A stretch of 64,000 nucleotides of DNA from an uncultured Flavobacteriaceae bacterium (GTDB taxonomy: Bacteria > Bacteroidota > Bacteroidia > Flavobacteriales > Flavobacteriaceae), in the NCBI GenBank assembly GCA_943788165.1, contig CALSPF010000001.1, positions 62,001-126,000 on the forward strand, in the 5' to 3' direction. Below, piece after piece: positions 9,550 to 19,700 of the stretch. Position numbers and translations under genes: made by a program. Positions within the stretch are counted from its first letter, which is position 1, and every line of letters starts with the position of its first letter. The notes below the pieces were generated by a model, which saw only the letters and a program-made list of their open reading frames with translations, was not told the DNA's origin and searched no databases.

Positions 9550-12360
9550 TTAGAATGTTATACTGTATCCAAGGCTAAATGTTCTTCCAATTTTAAATAA
9601 GGAAAAGGGTCGCTGTTCTTCGCCGTAGTAATCATAGAAGCTTTCTTTCTGATCGCCTAGAATATTTTGTGCTTTAAATGTTAGGGTCTGATTTTCGTTT
9701 GCGCCAATTTTTTTGGTAAGATTAAAATTTAGATTATTGAAGGGATCTGCATAAACATCTGGAATATTTCCGACCCCAACAACTTCAAGAGTTTTTCCTT
9801 GAACATTATAAAATAAGCCAGCTTCAGTATTTTTATTTAACGCTGTATAAGTCAATCCAGCATTAATTAAATATGGAGACTGCCCCTGAAGTTCTCTTGT
9901 TCTGCTGATAGTTCGGTTGGGCTCTGTAATAATTCTTCCTTGGTACTCGGCATCGGTCATTTCTTGTTCAGAATAGATCAAAGAAGTATTTATACTGATG
10001 GCCAGTTTAGTCGCCTCATTGTTGATTAAGTTTTTTCGATATTCAACTTCAATACCCATGACTTTTGCTGAGGTATTGTTTCTCCCAATAAGTCGATTGG
10101 GTGAGTTAAAGTCCAAAGCAACTATTTCAATGGGATTTTTAAAGTCTTTGTAAAATGCACTAATTGCATGAAACTGATTCCCTTCACCATAATGTTCGTA
10201 TCGAAAATCCAAATTATTGATGTAGGTGGGTTTTAAAGTAGGGTTACCTATGAAGGTTCGTTCGGTAATTGGGTCAAAAATTTGTGCGGTAGAGTTTTCC
10301 TTAAAACTTGGACGAGCCGTCGTTCGAGCAAAAGAAAAACGAAGGTTTGTTTGTTCGTTTAAAGAGCGGATAATGTTTATAGAAGGGAAAAAATCGTTCA
10401 CATTGATTAGTTGTTCGTCATTGAATACAAGTTTGTCGATAGACTCTCCGGTATAGAGGAGAGAATAATTTTCAAATCGAATTCCAAAGGTAGTTTTCCA
10501 CGCTTCTGACAATTTTAATTCAGCAGATATAAATCCTGCAATCGTTTTACTTTTGGCATCATATTGATTTGTGCGTTGAAAGTCACCCAAAACATAAGCA
10601 CCTCTGTTGGTTTGTGCCGTCCAAAGGTTTGTAGGAACTAAAATTGCATTTGGATCCCCTAACAATTCTTCACTTCTTCCAATAAAATCTATGGCATAAT
10701 TAGACGTTCTAAATGTTCGATCTTTGGTTGAATAGGCTGCTCCAGTTTTAAGTTTACCTTGAATTTCTCCTTCAGAAAGTTCGTGGGTGTATTGCAGTGT
10801 GCTGGCAATTGTGTTTTCTTTTAATGTTCTCCATAAACGCTGAGGTAATTGAGTCGTTGAGGGAGTAATGGTAAAATAAGTTTGATTTTCATCTGTTTCA
10901 AAAACTGTTTTTTTGAAATCTTTATCAAAAACTTCTGCAAAAGAAGGCGCTACTTTCCATTCAATTATAGATTTTCCTTCATTTAAAATATGTTTTGCGC
11001 TGAATGGGATGGAGACAATAGTACGATCTGTATAGGTCAGAATATTGGCAACACCTATGTAAGGATTCTCCAAATAATCAGCATATTGAGCAAAAATAGC
11101 ATTGGATTCCGCACTTTTTAGGTTCAAAACATTCAATTTGTACTTAGACCTTTTGGTTTTTAAAGAGACACCAAACAAGGCACTAGCAAGTTTTTTAATG
11201 ACTCCTAGTTCGCCTCTTTGCGAAGTGTTGTTTTCTAAGCCTGATGTTTCTTTTGCAACGGTTCCCGTTAGGTAATCATTATAATAATCGGTATCTGAAC
11301 GGAATCCTAAGGCTGCTATATATCCTATTGAACTAGCATTGTTTAGACTGAATTGATTACTGGCTGTTGCTCCAACACTAAAGTCTGCTCCACTACGGTA
11401 TCGATTTACGGCCATTTGCTGTTCAAACAGACCTGTTATTTTATTCAAAACACCCGCATAGCCTAGCGTATTTTGTTCAGGAGCAGGGATTATTTGTGAT
11501 GCTCCAATGGGGCGATTAAAATAACCGTTATTAAATCCAAATAAATTTGTGCCTTCTGGATTATTCCGAATAGCATTGTTTACAAAATTCATATCGGGGT
11601 TATAATTCCCAGAAATGGAAAAACTGTATTCAGGTAAAGTTGAAAAATCTTTAAGAATTATATTCACAATTCCACCACTAAAATCAGCATTTAAATTTGC
11701 GCTGGAAGACTTATTGATAATAATATTTTCAAGAATATTTGTTGGAAAAACATCTAATTGTAAGGTGTTTTTATCGGGATCTAAACCGGGTACTTCTAAC
11801 CCGCCTAGAAGGGTTTTGGAATATCGATCACCAAGCCCTCTTACATAAACAAACTTGTCTTCTTGTATCGATACTCCTGGGATACGCTTAATAGCAGAGG
11901 CCAAATTAGTATCGCCAGTTTTTTTGATTGATTGTGCCGACAGGCCATCAACAAGATTGATTGATTTTTTTTGAATGGCTAAAATGGCCACTTCTGAATT
12001 TTTTCTTTGTGAAGTAGTAACAATCACTTCGTCAAGGTTATTGGATAGTGGATTTAAAGTAACATCAACAATTACTTCTTTCTCTCCTGCTATTTTAATA
12101 GCAGTAATTTGTTGGGTTTCATAGCCCACATAAGAAAGTTCTATCTCGTATACTCCATCGGTAACTTCGAAAGTAAATTTTCCATCAAAATCGGTTGTAA
12201 TCCCCTCTATGAAGATTTGATCTGATGCAATTTTTAAAACAACATTTGCAAAGGGAAGAGGATCATTAAATTCGCCATCAAGTAAGGTTCCTGAAATAAT
12301 CGATTGTGATAACCCAATGGAAGTTGTGAAAAGAAGAAGAGAAGTAAGAAAATATTTCAT
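9550..12360 (-). CDS. TonB-dependent outer-membrane receptor, phosphate locus
   Basis: A 936-residue TonB-dependent receptor. The order is signal peptide (residues 1-18), carboxypeptidase-regulatory-like domain (about 20-110), plug domain (about 125-240, with RIPGVSIQEDKFVYVRGLG) and a 22-strand barrel ending GRTFSLGYSITF. Such receptors import substrates that are too large or too scarce for porins, using ExbBD/TonB energy. No SusD partner is adjacent, so it is not a classical glycan-utilisation pair. It sits between a beta-helix lipoprotein and an OprO/P-like porin followed by PiT. I infer a role in uptake of a phosphate-containing or phosphate-related ligand. No substrate can be read from the sequence. 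Confidence 0.9.
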   Translation of the reverse strand: MKYFLTSLLLFTTSIGLSQSIISGTLLDGEFNDPLPFANVVLKIASDQIFIEGITTDFDGKFTFEVTDGVYEIELSYVGYETQQITAIKIAGEKEVIVDVTLNPLSNNLDEVIVTTSQRKNSEVAILAIQKKSINLVDGLSAQSIKKTGDTNLASAIKRIPGVSIQEDKFVYVRGLGDRYSKTLLGGLEVPGLDPDKNTLQLDVFPTNILENIIINKSSSANLNADFSGGIVNIILKDFSTLPEYSFSISGNYNPDMNFVNNAIRNNPEGTNLFGFNNGYFNRPIGASQIIPAPEQNTLGYAGVLNKITGLFEQQMAVNRYRSGADFSVGATASNQFSLNNASSIGYIAALGFRSDTDYYNDYLTGTVAKETSGLENNTSQRGELGVIKKLASALFGVSLKTKRSKYKLNVLNLKSAESNAIFAQYADYLENPYIGVANILTYTDRTIVSIPFSAKHILNEGKSIIEWKVAPSFAEVFDKDFKKTVFETDENQTYFTITPSTTQLPQRLWRTLKENTIASTLQYTHELSEGEIQGKLKTGAAYSTKDRTFRTSNYAIDFIGRSEELLGDPNAILVPTNLWTAQTNRGAYVLGDFQRTNQYDAKSKTIAGFISAELKLSEAWKTTFGIRFENYSLLYTGESIDKLVFNDEQLINVNDFFPSINIIRSLNEQTNLRFSFARTTARPSFKENSTAQIFDPITERTFIGNPTLKPTYINNLDFRYEHYGEGNQFHAISAFYKDFKNPIEIVALDFNSPNRLIGRNNTSAKVMGIEVEYRKNLINNEATKLAISINTSLIYSEQEMTDAEYQGRIITEPNRTISRTRELQGQSPYLINAGLTYTALNKNTEAGLFYNVQGKTLEVVGVGNIPDVYADPFNNLNFNLTKKIGANENQTLTFKAQNILGDQKESFYDYYGEEQRPFSLFKIGRTFSLGYSITF

Positions 12361-12368
12361 ATTAGAAA

Positions 12369-12411
12369 ATCAATGAATTTGTCCAATCATAAATCAGACA
12401 AATTCATTGAT
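12369..12411 (-). promoter_or_regulatory. Long perfect hairpin between lipoprotein and TonB receptor genes
   Basis: A 15-bp perfect inverted repeat (12369-12383 and 12397-12411, arm ATCAATGAATTTGTC) with a 13-base loop fills most of the 71-bp gap. On the minus strand it ends 8 bases before the receptor ATG and is followed by TTTCTAAT, which is too weak a T run for a clear terminator. It could be an mRNA-processing or stabilising element, a partial terminator that sets lipoprotein/receptor ratios, or an operator. Confidence 0.6.
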
Positions 12412-12431
12412 GAGTTTTTAAGTGAGATTCA

Positions 12432-13715
12432 TTAATTGTTTAAAGCGTTCCATAAAGTCCAGGAGAAAACAGATTCATCTGCCCCAGTTTTAGCAACTTG
12501 CTCTGTTACAACTTCTGCCCAGTCAGAATAATCGGTTATTTCAGTATTAGAAAACAGTTCCGTTAACTTTGCGGAAGATGATATGAAATAGAAATCATTA
12601 AAGTTTAGATTGTTTAGACTTGCTTTGGTAGCAACACCGCTGTAGGTATCTGTATCAATTCCTTTAATTTTTAGCCCCTCAATATCTTTATATACGATAT
12701 TTCTAGTCAAGCCAGTTGCATCACTTTTCCAGTCTCCAAGAAAATTTTTACCGGCTTCTGGATCAGTATTAGCATATATGGTAACATCTTTAATTGTAAA
12801 TGATCCGTCAATAAGACCATTACTATCCTCAGTACCGTCAATTTCGAAAGGATTGTCAGAATTAGAACGCATCGCAATTACAGCATTTGAAATTACACCT
12901 CTGAATCCTTGGTCTACATCTAGGGCATCATCTCTTTGGTTAAGAATAACCACATTAGTAATTTGTGCTGCTCCTCCAAAAATTTCTATACCATCATCAT
13001 TACTCCCAACAACTTCAATATTGTCTATGGTTGTTTGAGATCCAACACCCCCAAGAGTCAAGCCCTGAATTTCATCTCCACCGGCCAATTGAGTTCCGCT
13101 GTGTCGAATTGAAATGAATGAAAGTGTTCCAGAAGAATCAGTATCATCATTTCCGCCGTAGCTAGTCCAATTATATCCTTCCGCAATTCCTTCGATGTCA
13201 TCGGTACCGCCATCTTGTCCAACAATTGCTTTTCCTAAAACAATAATTCCTCCCCATTTACCTGTGTCTGTAGCTTTTCGATTGGGACTCATAATTCCAT
13301 CTGCATAGTCGATATCATCGGCTATATCAGTAAAAATTATCGGAGCGTTTATAGTTCCAATTGCGTTTATCGTTGCTCCAGCAGCAATAACCAATGCGGT
13401 GGCTTCTACACCTTGACCGTTTTGTGCTTTTATAATGGTTCCTTCTTCTATATTCAAGACTCCTCCTTCACGAACAACAACTTTTCCGTTCATGATCCAA
13501 ATTCTGTCATTGGTCCATGTTTGGGCATCATCAATGAAAGTAATTCCTCCTGTACCTACAATTTCTGTATCTGGTGTGGGTGAAGGAACAGTTGTTGTTA
13601 CCGAAACAGTATCTGTTACAGTAATGGTCTCAATAATTGTTTCAGGCTCAACGGAACAAGAAATTAACAAACTCCCTAAGGCGAAAAGCGTAAATACTAG
13701 TTTTGTGTTTTTCAT
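12432..13715 (-). CDS. Beta-helix lipoprotein, first gene of phosphate locus
   Basis: A 427-residue putative outer-membrane lipoprotein. The lipobox LLISC puts the acylated cysteine near residue 20. A Thr/Val/Pro-rich linker follows (about 22-50), then a body of short repeated strands with many G, N, D and I/V residues. Segments such as GGVLNIEEGTIIKA and NVVILNQRDDALDVDQG suggest a right-handed parallel beta-helix. Similar proteins are common beside TonB receptors and phosphate genes in Bacteroidota, but their biochemical role is not settled; surface binding of a ligand for the downstream receptor is an inference. It is the promoter-proximal gene of the minus-strand block that runs through receptor, porin and PiT. 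Confidence 0.75.
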   Translation of the reverse strand: MKNTKLVFTLFALGSLLISCSVEPETIIETITVTDTVSVTTTVPSPTPDTEIVGTGGITFIDDAQTWTNDRIWIMNGKVVVREGGVLNIEEGTIIKAQNGQGVEATALVIAAGATINAIGTINAPIIFTDIADDIDYADGIMSPNRKATDTGKWGGIIVLGKAIVGQDGGTDDIEGIAEGYNWTSYGGNDDTDSSGTLSFISIRHSGTQLAGGDEIQGLTLGGVGSQTTIDNIEVVGSNDDGIEIFGGAAQITNVVILNQRDDALDVDQGFRGVISNAVIAMRSNSDNPFEIDGTEDSNGLIDGSFTIKDVTIYANTDPEAGKNFLGDWKSDATGLTRNIVYKDIEGLKIKGIDTDTYSGVATKASLNNLNFNDFYFISSSAKLTELFSNTEITDYSDWAEVVTEQVAKTGADESVFSWTLWNALNN

Positions 13716-13737
13716 TTTTTATGATTTTTATTTGATA

Positions 13738-13765
13738 CAAACTTAGCCGTTAGAAACAGGGCCAA
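13738..13765 (-). promoter_or_regulatory. Promoter of phosphate-locus lipoprotein gene
   Basis: On the minus strand TTG (13763-13765) and TAAGTTTG (13738-13745) are separated by 17 bases, matching the Bacteroidota -33/-7 pattern. The -7 element ends 22 bases before the ATG. Confidence 0.6.
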
Positions 13766-13829
13766 TTTTAGGTAAAGGTTAAATGCTTTTCTATTCAGTT
13801 TATATTTATGTTAATGCAAATAGCCTAGC

Positions 13830-13848
13830 TTAACATTCGCTTAATGTT
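13830..13848. promoter_or_regulatory. TTAACAT/TTAATGT repeat in divergent intergenic region
   Basis: TTAACATTCGCTTAATGTT can be read as two half-similar 7-mers 11 bp apart or as an inverted repeat AACATT...AATGTT. It resembles the repeats before the porin and touches the candidate -33 element of the dGTPase gene. It is about 65 bp from the lipoprotein promoter. Which gene it serves, if either, is open. Confidence 0.35.
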
Positions 13849-13879
13849 GGAAAGTTTTCCTTAATCTTTAGTACATTTA
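13847..13879 (+). promoter_or_regulatory. Possible dGTPase promoter
   Basis: TTG at 13847-13849 and TACATTTA at 13872-13879 are 22 bases apart. The -7 element has one mismatch to TAnnTTTG. It lies 13 bases before the ATG. Confidence 0.35.
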
Positions 13880-13892
13880 CAAAAAAAGAAAA

Positions 13893-15209
13893 ATGAACTG
13901 GGAAGCCCTTTTATCCTTAAGAAGACACGGCGATACGACCAAACGAATTCGCAAAGAACAAGATGAAATTCGCTTAGGCTTTGAAGTAGATTACGATCGA
14001 ATCGTTTTCTCTTCTTATTTTCGATCACTTCAAGATAAAACCCAAGTCATTCCCTTCTCTAAAACCGATTTTGTGCACACGCGTTTGACCCACAGTTTAG
14101 AAGTTTCAGTGGTGGCAAGAAGCCTAGGACGATTGGCCGGGAAAGAACTACTGAAACGCCATCCGCATTTACAAGAAGTTCATGGCTACCAGCCCAACGA
14201 TTTTGGTGCAATAGTAGCCGCTGCTGCACTGGCACACGATATTGGAAATCCGCCCTTTGGGCATAGCGGAGAAAAGGCCATTGGTCATTATTTTGAATCG
14301 GGGGAAGGAAAACAATACCAACCAGCACTGACCAAAGAAGAGTATGAAGATCTGTGTCGTTTTGAAGGAAATGCCAATGGTTTCAAACTCCTCACAGAGT
14401 CCATGGAAGGAACTCCCGGGGGCTTACGGATTAGTTATGCAACTCTTGGGGCCTATATGAAATACCCTAAAGGGTCTTTGCCCCGTAAGCCAAGCGCTCA
14501 TGTAGCCGACAAGAAGTTTGGCTATTTTCAATCTGAAAAAGAATTCTATGCCGAAATTGCAAGTGAAATGGAATTGGCAAAGGGCACGGGTAATCATCGT
14601 CACCCATTGGCTTTCTTGGTGGAGGCAGCAGACGATATTTGCTATACCATTATTGACTTTGAAGATGGGATAAATTTAGGATGGATTTCTGAAGATTATG
14701 CCCTAGAGTATCTTATCAAATTAGTAAAAGACCGCATGGATACCGAAAAGTATGCCGGTTTAAAACACACTTCTCAGCGCATGAGTTACCTTCGTTCTTT
14801 GGCCATTAATAGTCTAATAATCGATGCAGTTAATATGTTTTTGGCCCATGAAGAGGAAATTCTAAAAGGGACATTTGCTCACGCTTTGCTAGATAAAAGT
14901 AAATACAAAGCGCAAATGGATGATATTATTGCCATTAGCGTTGATAAGGTGTATCGATCGGATGAAGTTTTGCAAAAAGAAATTGTAGGGTACAAGGTGA
15001 TCTCAACTTTACTATCTGCTTTTTGTACAGCTGCAGCGAATAAATTGCACAACAAGACAACGACCTATGATGAATTGATCCTTCGTTTGGTCCCGCAAGG
15101 CACACCAATGGTAGAAAACAGTTTGTATAAAACAATATTGAATGCCAGTTGTTTTGTGGCGAGTTTATCAGACGGAAAAGCGATGGAACTTGCAAAAAAA
15201 ATGAATTAA
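13893..15209 (+). CDS. dgt: Deoxyguanosinetriphosphate triphosphohydrolase (dGTPase)
   Basis: A 438-residue HD-domain hydrolase that converts dGTP (and probably other dNTPs) to the nucleoside plus triphosphate, helping to balance DNA precursor pools. The metal-binding HD set is visible: H67 in HTRLTHSLEV, H115-D116 in AHDIGNPPFGHSGE, and a distal aspartate in VEAADDICY. The N-terminal stretch YDRIVFSSYFRSLQDKTQV is typical of bacterial dGTPases, where the arginine helps bind substrate. A metallophosphoesterase gene begins one base after its stop codon, so the two are probably co-transcribed. Its length is close to that of other Bacteroidota dGTPases, which are shorter than the 505-residue E. 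coli Dgt. Confidence 0.92.
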   Translation: MNWEALLSLRRHGDTTKRIRKEQDEIRLGFEVDYDRIVFSSYFRSLQDKTQVIPFSKTDFVHTRLTHSLEVSVVARSLGRLAGKELLKRHPHLQEVHGYQPNDFGAIVAAAALAHDIGNPPFGHSGEKAIGHYFESGEGKQYQPALTKEEYEDLCRFEGNANGFKLLTESMEGTPGGLRISYATLGAYMKYPKGSLPRKPSAHVADKKFGYFQSEKEFYAEIASEMELAKGTGNHRHPLAFLVEAADDICYTIIDFEDGINLGWISEDYALEYLIKLVKDRMDTEKYAGLKHTSQRMSYLRSLAINSLIIDAVNMFLAHEEEILKGTFAHALLDKSKYKAQMDDIIAISVDKVYRSDEVLQKEIVGYKVISTLLSAFCTAAANKLHNKTTTYDELILRLVPQGTPMVENSLYKTILNASCFVASLSDGKAMELAKKMN

Positions 15210-15210
15210 T

Positions 15211-16446
15211 ATGCTTAGTCTACGTTGGATTTTCTTCTTTGCTTTTTTTGGCTTAATTCAGTGGTACGCTTTCCAAGCAGTGAAGACAATTGGTTTTAAT
15301 AAATGGATGATTTCTATTTATAGCCTCACCATTGCCATTATATTTGGGAACTTTATTTACCAAAGTTTGTTATATACACGAGCGACAGGTTTTACCCCAA
15401 ACTTTAGTGTAGCCATGGGGATGTTTTTGGCACTCTTTATTTTTCAATTTATTCTTATACTCTTTTTGGCTTTTGAGGATTTGATACGACTTCCACAAGG
15501 GATTTATCACTATTTCGTTGAAAAAGGAGAGGAGAACTATTTGCCCAGTCGAAGAAAATTCATCTCTCAATTGGCTTTTACACTTGGGGCAATTCCTTTT
15601 GCTTCTTTATTGTTGGGAATGATACGCGGGAAATACAATTATAAGGTGTTGCATTATGCCTTAGAATTTGACGATTTACCGGAAGCTTTTGAGGGTTTTA
15701 CCCTGACACAAATTTCTGATATTCACAGCGGTAGTTTTGACAATGCAGATAAAGTGCAATATGGGGTTGATTTGATAAACGAACAAAAATCAGATGTTAT
15801 TCTCTTTACGGGCGATATGGTGAACAACAAGGCAGAGGAACTGCTTCCATGGAAAGATACTTTTGCACAATTAAAGGCAAGCATGGGAAAATTCTCGGTC
15901 CTAGGGAATCATGATTATGGGGATTATGTCGAATGGTCTTCTAAAGAAGAAAAAGAGCAAAATTTGGCTTCGCTGATTCAAACCCAAGAAGAAATGGGTT
16001 TTTCGATGCTCCTAAATGAAACCCATTTTTTGGAAAAAGATGGACAGCGTTTGGCCCTAGTTGGGGTTGAAAACTGGGGAAAAGGAGGCTTTAAAAAAGT
16101 AGGAGACTTAGATAAGGCTGTTGAAGAAGTGAACGAAAATGATTTTAAAATTTTACTTTCCCACGATCCATCCCACTGGGAAGAAAAGGTTTTGCCGCAT
16201 CCCTACCCTTTCCAGCTAACCCTGAGTGGTCACACCCATGGAATGCAATTTGGAATTGAGATCCCGGGTTGGTTTAAGTGGAGTCCTGTAAAATGGCGCT
16301 ATAAGCAATGGGCAGGCCTTTATACGGAACAGCAGCAGTGGATCAATGTCAACAGAGGCTTTGGTTTTCTGGGCTATCCAGGACGTGTGGGGATATGGCC
16401 AGAAATCACCAAAATAACCTTAAAACGCTCAATAAAAGAAGTTTAA
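15211..16446 (+). CDS. Membrane-anchored metallophosphoesterase (YaeI/YkuE-like)
   Basis: A 411-residue calcineurin-like metallophosphoesterase. About four hydrophobic helices fill residues 1-100. A twin-arginine-like segment (SRRKFISQLAF, near 113) precedes another hydrophobic stretch. The catalytic domain (about 150-405) carries all the di-metal motifs: SDIHSG, GDMVNN, GNHDYGD, LSHDP and GHTHGMQFG. Relatives act on phosphodiesters or lipid pyrophosphates at the membrane, but no substrate can be read here. It starts one base after the dGTPase stop codon, which suggests translational coupling. The domain call is firm; the biological role is unknown. Confidence 0.85.
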   Translation: MLSLRWIFFFAFFGLIQWYAFQAVKTIGFNKWMISIYSLTIAIIFGNFIYQSLLYTRATGFTPNFSVAMGMFLALFIFQFILILFLAFEDLIRLPQGIYHYFVEKGEENYLPSRRKFISQLAFTLGAIPFASLLLGMIRGKYNYKVLHYALEFDDLPEAFEGFTLTQISDIHSGSFDNADKVQYGVDLINEQKSDVILFTGDMVNNKAEELLPWKDTFAQLKASMGKFSVLGNHDYGDYVEWSSKEEKEQNLASLIQTQEEMGFSMLLNETHFLEKDGQRLALVGVENWGKGGFKKVGDLDKAVEEVNENDFKILLSHDPSHWEEKVLPHPYPFQLTLSGHTHGMQFGIEIPGWFKWSPVKWRYKQWAGLYTEQQQWINVNRGFGFLGYPGRVGIWPEITKITLKRSIKEV

Positions 16447-16496
16447 AGAAAATACCCTAACTTTACACTATTGAAAATGTTTAAACGCAACGATAG

Positions 16497-16796
16497 ATGT
16501 CTAAATTTGGTGAATTAATTGACGGTAGTGCTCCGCTTCTTTTGGTCTTTTTTAAAGAACTTGAAGGGTTAACTGATGAATTTCATCCAACCCTAAGAGA
16601 TGTTGCCGCAGCCGTTGGAGATCAGGGGAAAGTAATCAAAATTGAAGTTTCCAAAAACCCAAAACTGGTCGATGCCCTCCGAGTGAAAGTTATCCCAACG
16701 CTCATGATTTATAAACTAGGTGAAATGGTATGGCGCCAAAGTGGGGAACAAGATGCCAACACAATTATTAGCTTAATGAACGAACACGTTAACTAG
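16497..16796 (+). CDS. Thioredoxin-fold protein without CxxC
   Basis: A 99-residue protein with the thioredoxin pattern: an N-terminal strand LLLVFF, a helix, a strand VIKIEV, the cis-proline strand VIPTLMIYK, and a C-terminal strand-helix. The place where thioredoxin has WCGPC reads KELEGLTDEF, so neither redox cysteine is present; in fact the protein has no cysteine at all. It cannot act as a disulfide reductase and may be a chaperone-like or binding protein. Its stop codon overlaps the stop of the convergent DUF2723 gene through a shared CTAG. The fold call rests on pattern recognition only. Confidence 0.75.
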   Translation: MSKFGELIDGSAPLLLVFFKELEGLTDEFHPTLRDVAAAVGDQGKVIKIEVSKNPKLVDALRVKVIPTLMIYKLGEMVWRQSGEQDANTIISLMNEHVN

Positions 16797-19700
16797 TTTT
16801 CTAGTAGGCTATCAAAAACAGCAAGATCTTTCATGCTTGCAAACACCCTGTTTTCTAGACTGTCTCTTTGCTCGTCTGTGTCATAGAGGTTAACATAGAG
16901 TAAAACTCTACGGTAGCTATTGAGCTCTTCCATGATTCGGTCGTACAATTCTTCTTGTCGTTCTGGAGAGAAACGGGCCAACAGCGCCAGACGTTCATCA
17001 TAAACAGCAGCTATTTTTTCGACCAATGCACGGGCCTCTTCGGTCTCACCACCAAGATAAAGACCTTCCACAAATTCTTCAAGGGCAGTGTAATAATCGT
17101 ATTCTCCATATAAAAAGGAAAAGGCTCGACTGCTTTCGCGGAAACGTTGAATGTATTCGGCCAACTTCTCTTCGTCTTTGTTGTCTAAAACAGCTTCAAC
17201 TAAAGCTCTATAGCGCTCTACTTCCGTTAAAATTTCTTCGCCAAGTTCATATTGAAGGTTGAGTGAAAGGCTGGCAAAATAGTTCAATTGACTTTGATGT
17301 TTTGCTTCCACCTGTTCAAAAACATTTCGTGCTTTTTCTATTTGATCAATGCGATAATAACTATCGATAAAAGGAGTCAATAAACTATAATAACCAAAGA
17401 AGTCGATGGGCATTTTTTCAATGGCCAAGTCGAGGATTTCTTCTGCTTTTTTGTTTTTCCCTTCGTCGATCAATACCTCGGCTAAACGAACCATATTGCT
17501 GCGGTAAGAAATACTGTTTTTACGTGTTTCTGGATCGTGGTAAATGTTCGGACTTTGGGAATTTCCCCATTCCCATTCTTTGACAATGTCATACATTAAA
17601 TCACCATCAATACGTCCCATTATATAGGGGTTCACAGGATTTAAGGGTGTTTTTATGGGAACAAGTTTGTACACCAAGCCCTCTAGCTGAAGGTATTCTT
17701 TCATCCACAGATATTCACTGGCGTCATAACTTCCACCTGTAAAATAGATCGGTCTTTCCCAATCGTTGTTGGCCAAGATATCTAGCATGAGAAGCTTGTT
17801 TTTGTACAAACCACCCTCAGGAAGATCAATGTCAATATAGGGCACAATTCGATCGCGATCTTCTTCTGTTACAACACCACTTTTGATGACATTTTCTACA
17901 TTAACGGAAACACGAATTTTATTGGTGGGATAAAACACCATTTCCTGTGTTCCTTTTGGATAGGCTCTGGGATCTCCACCCGATTGTTCAATCAAACTCT
18001 TGTATTTTGTTCGTGGATTATCGCTTGCGACCCAATTCACAAAGTCTTTGATGTCCCAACGAAGCGAATCTACTAGGGCTTCATATTTGATGTAATCTCT
18101 GATACCATAAGCATAAAGGTGATGGGTCAACTGAGAGGGAATAGGGTCACTCTCGTATGTTTTTCGCTTCATTTGATCAATATACCAATCGGTTGCCAAA
18201 AGACTCGTATTGATGGGTCTAACGTCGGTTCTGTAACCTTCTATGTCTTGTGCGTACCACAATGCGAAAGTATCGTTGTCGCCAATGGTAAAAATCATGG
18301 CGCCCACATCTTCTTGAATAGAGGTTAAATAGGTCTTTGCCACCGACTGTGCCGTGTAGCGATCTGATCGATCGTGATCATCCCAATTTTGATAGCCCAT
18401 CAATAAAGGAACTGCAACCAAACAGACGGCTATTGCGGTGGGTTTTGCCAGTGTGTTATTCCATAGTTTTCTAATCTCAAGGCATAAATAGTAAGCACCA
18501 AGACCAATCCAAATCGAAAAGACGTAGAAAGACCCCACCAAGGCATAGTCCCGTTCACGGGGTTCAAAGGGCCGTTCGTTGAGGTATACTTTTAACGCTA
18601 GTCCAGTAAAAAGGAAAAAGAGAAGCAAGACCCAAAAGCGTTTTTTGTCTTGTTGATAGAGAAAAACAACCCCCATCAAGCCTAAGATAAAAGGGAGGAA
18701 GAAATAGGTGTTGCGGGCTTTATTATTTTTTGCATCTTCACTAATTTGGGACTGGTTTCCTAGGCGAATTTGATCAACAAAAGGGATTCCGCTCAACCAA
18801 TTCCCATGAAGAATATTGAAATTTCCCTGGACATCGTCTTGTCTCCCAACAAAATTCCACAAGAAATAGCGCACATACATATAGTTTACCTGGTAGTTAA
18901 AAAAGTACTGTATGTTTGATAAAAATGAAGGCCTTTCAATAGTAATATAGCGCGCCATTTTTTTGTAGAAATTGTGGTAATCTTTGCCAGATAATTCTCC
19001 TTCTACTTCCAGCTGTCTAAATTCTGCTACCCGTTGACGCAATTCTTCACTGCCGCGGTATTCCGCTCGAATAGAGAAGTCCAGGGGTCGTGTAAAGTTG
19101 ATGTAGTTTTCTGCATGCTCTGCGCTCCATAAACGCGGTAAAAAACCTTTGTGTTCACTGTTGGCGTTGATCCGTGCATTTTCCCATTGGTTGACAATGA
19201 CATAGCGCCCGATTTTCTCGTTCCGTTCGTATTTTGGTTTATCGTCTATATAGGGTTCCATTTCGTCTTGCCCGGCATACATGTCTGAAAACATGGGGCC
19301 ATAAAACAATTTTGTTTCTGGATATTGTTCTAGGTTATAATAAGCCAATAACTGGCGCGCATCTGAGGGCGAGTTTTCATTGATTACTGTATTTGCATTG
19401 GCACGAATGGGCAACATGATCCAAGAGGAAAAACCAAGCAAAACAAAGAGCACACATAAAACACCTGTGTTGAGGTTGATGTATTTTTTTTGACGCGTAT
19501 AGTTAAGCGCAAAGTAAAAGAAAACAAGAAATAGAATGCCCGTAATGATGGTTCCGCTGTTGAAGGGAAGATTCATCTGATTCACAAAAAAGACTTCCAT
19601 TTTACCAAACAAGGCTAGGGTAGAGGGGAGCAATAATTTAAAGATAAATAAGAGAATTGCGACAGAGACCACATTTGCTCTAATAAAATTTTTGACAGTT

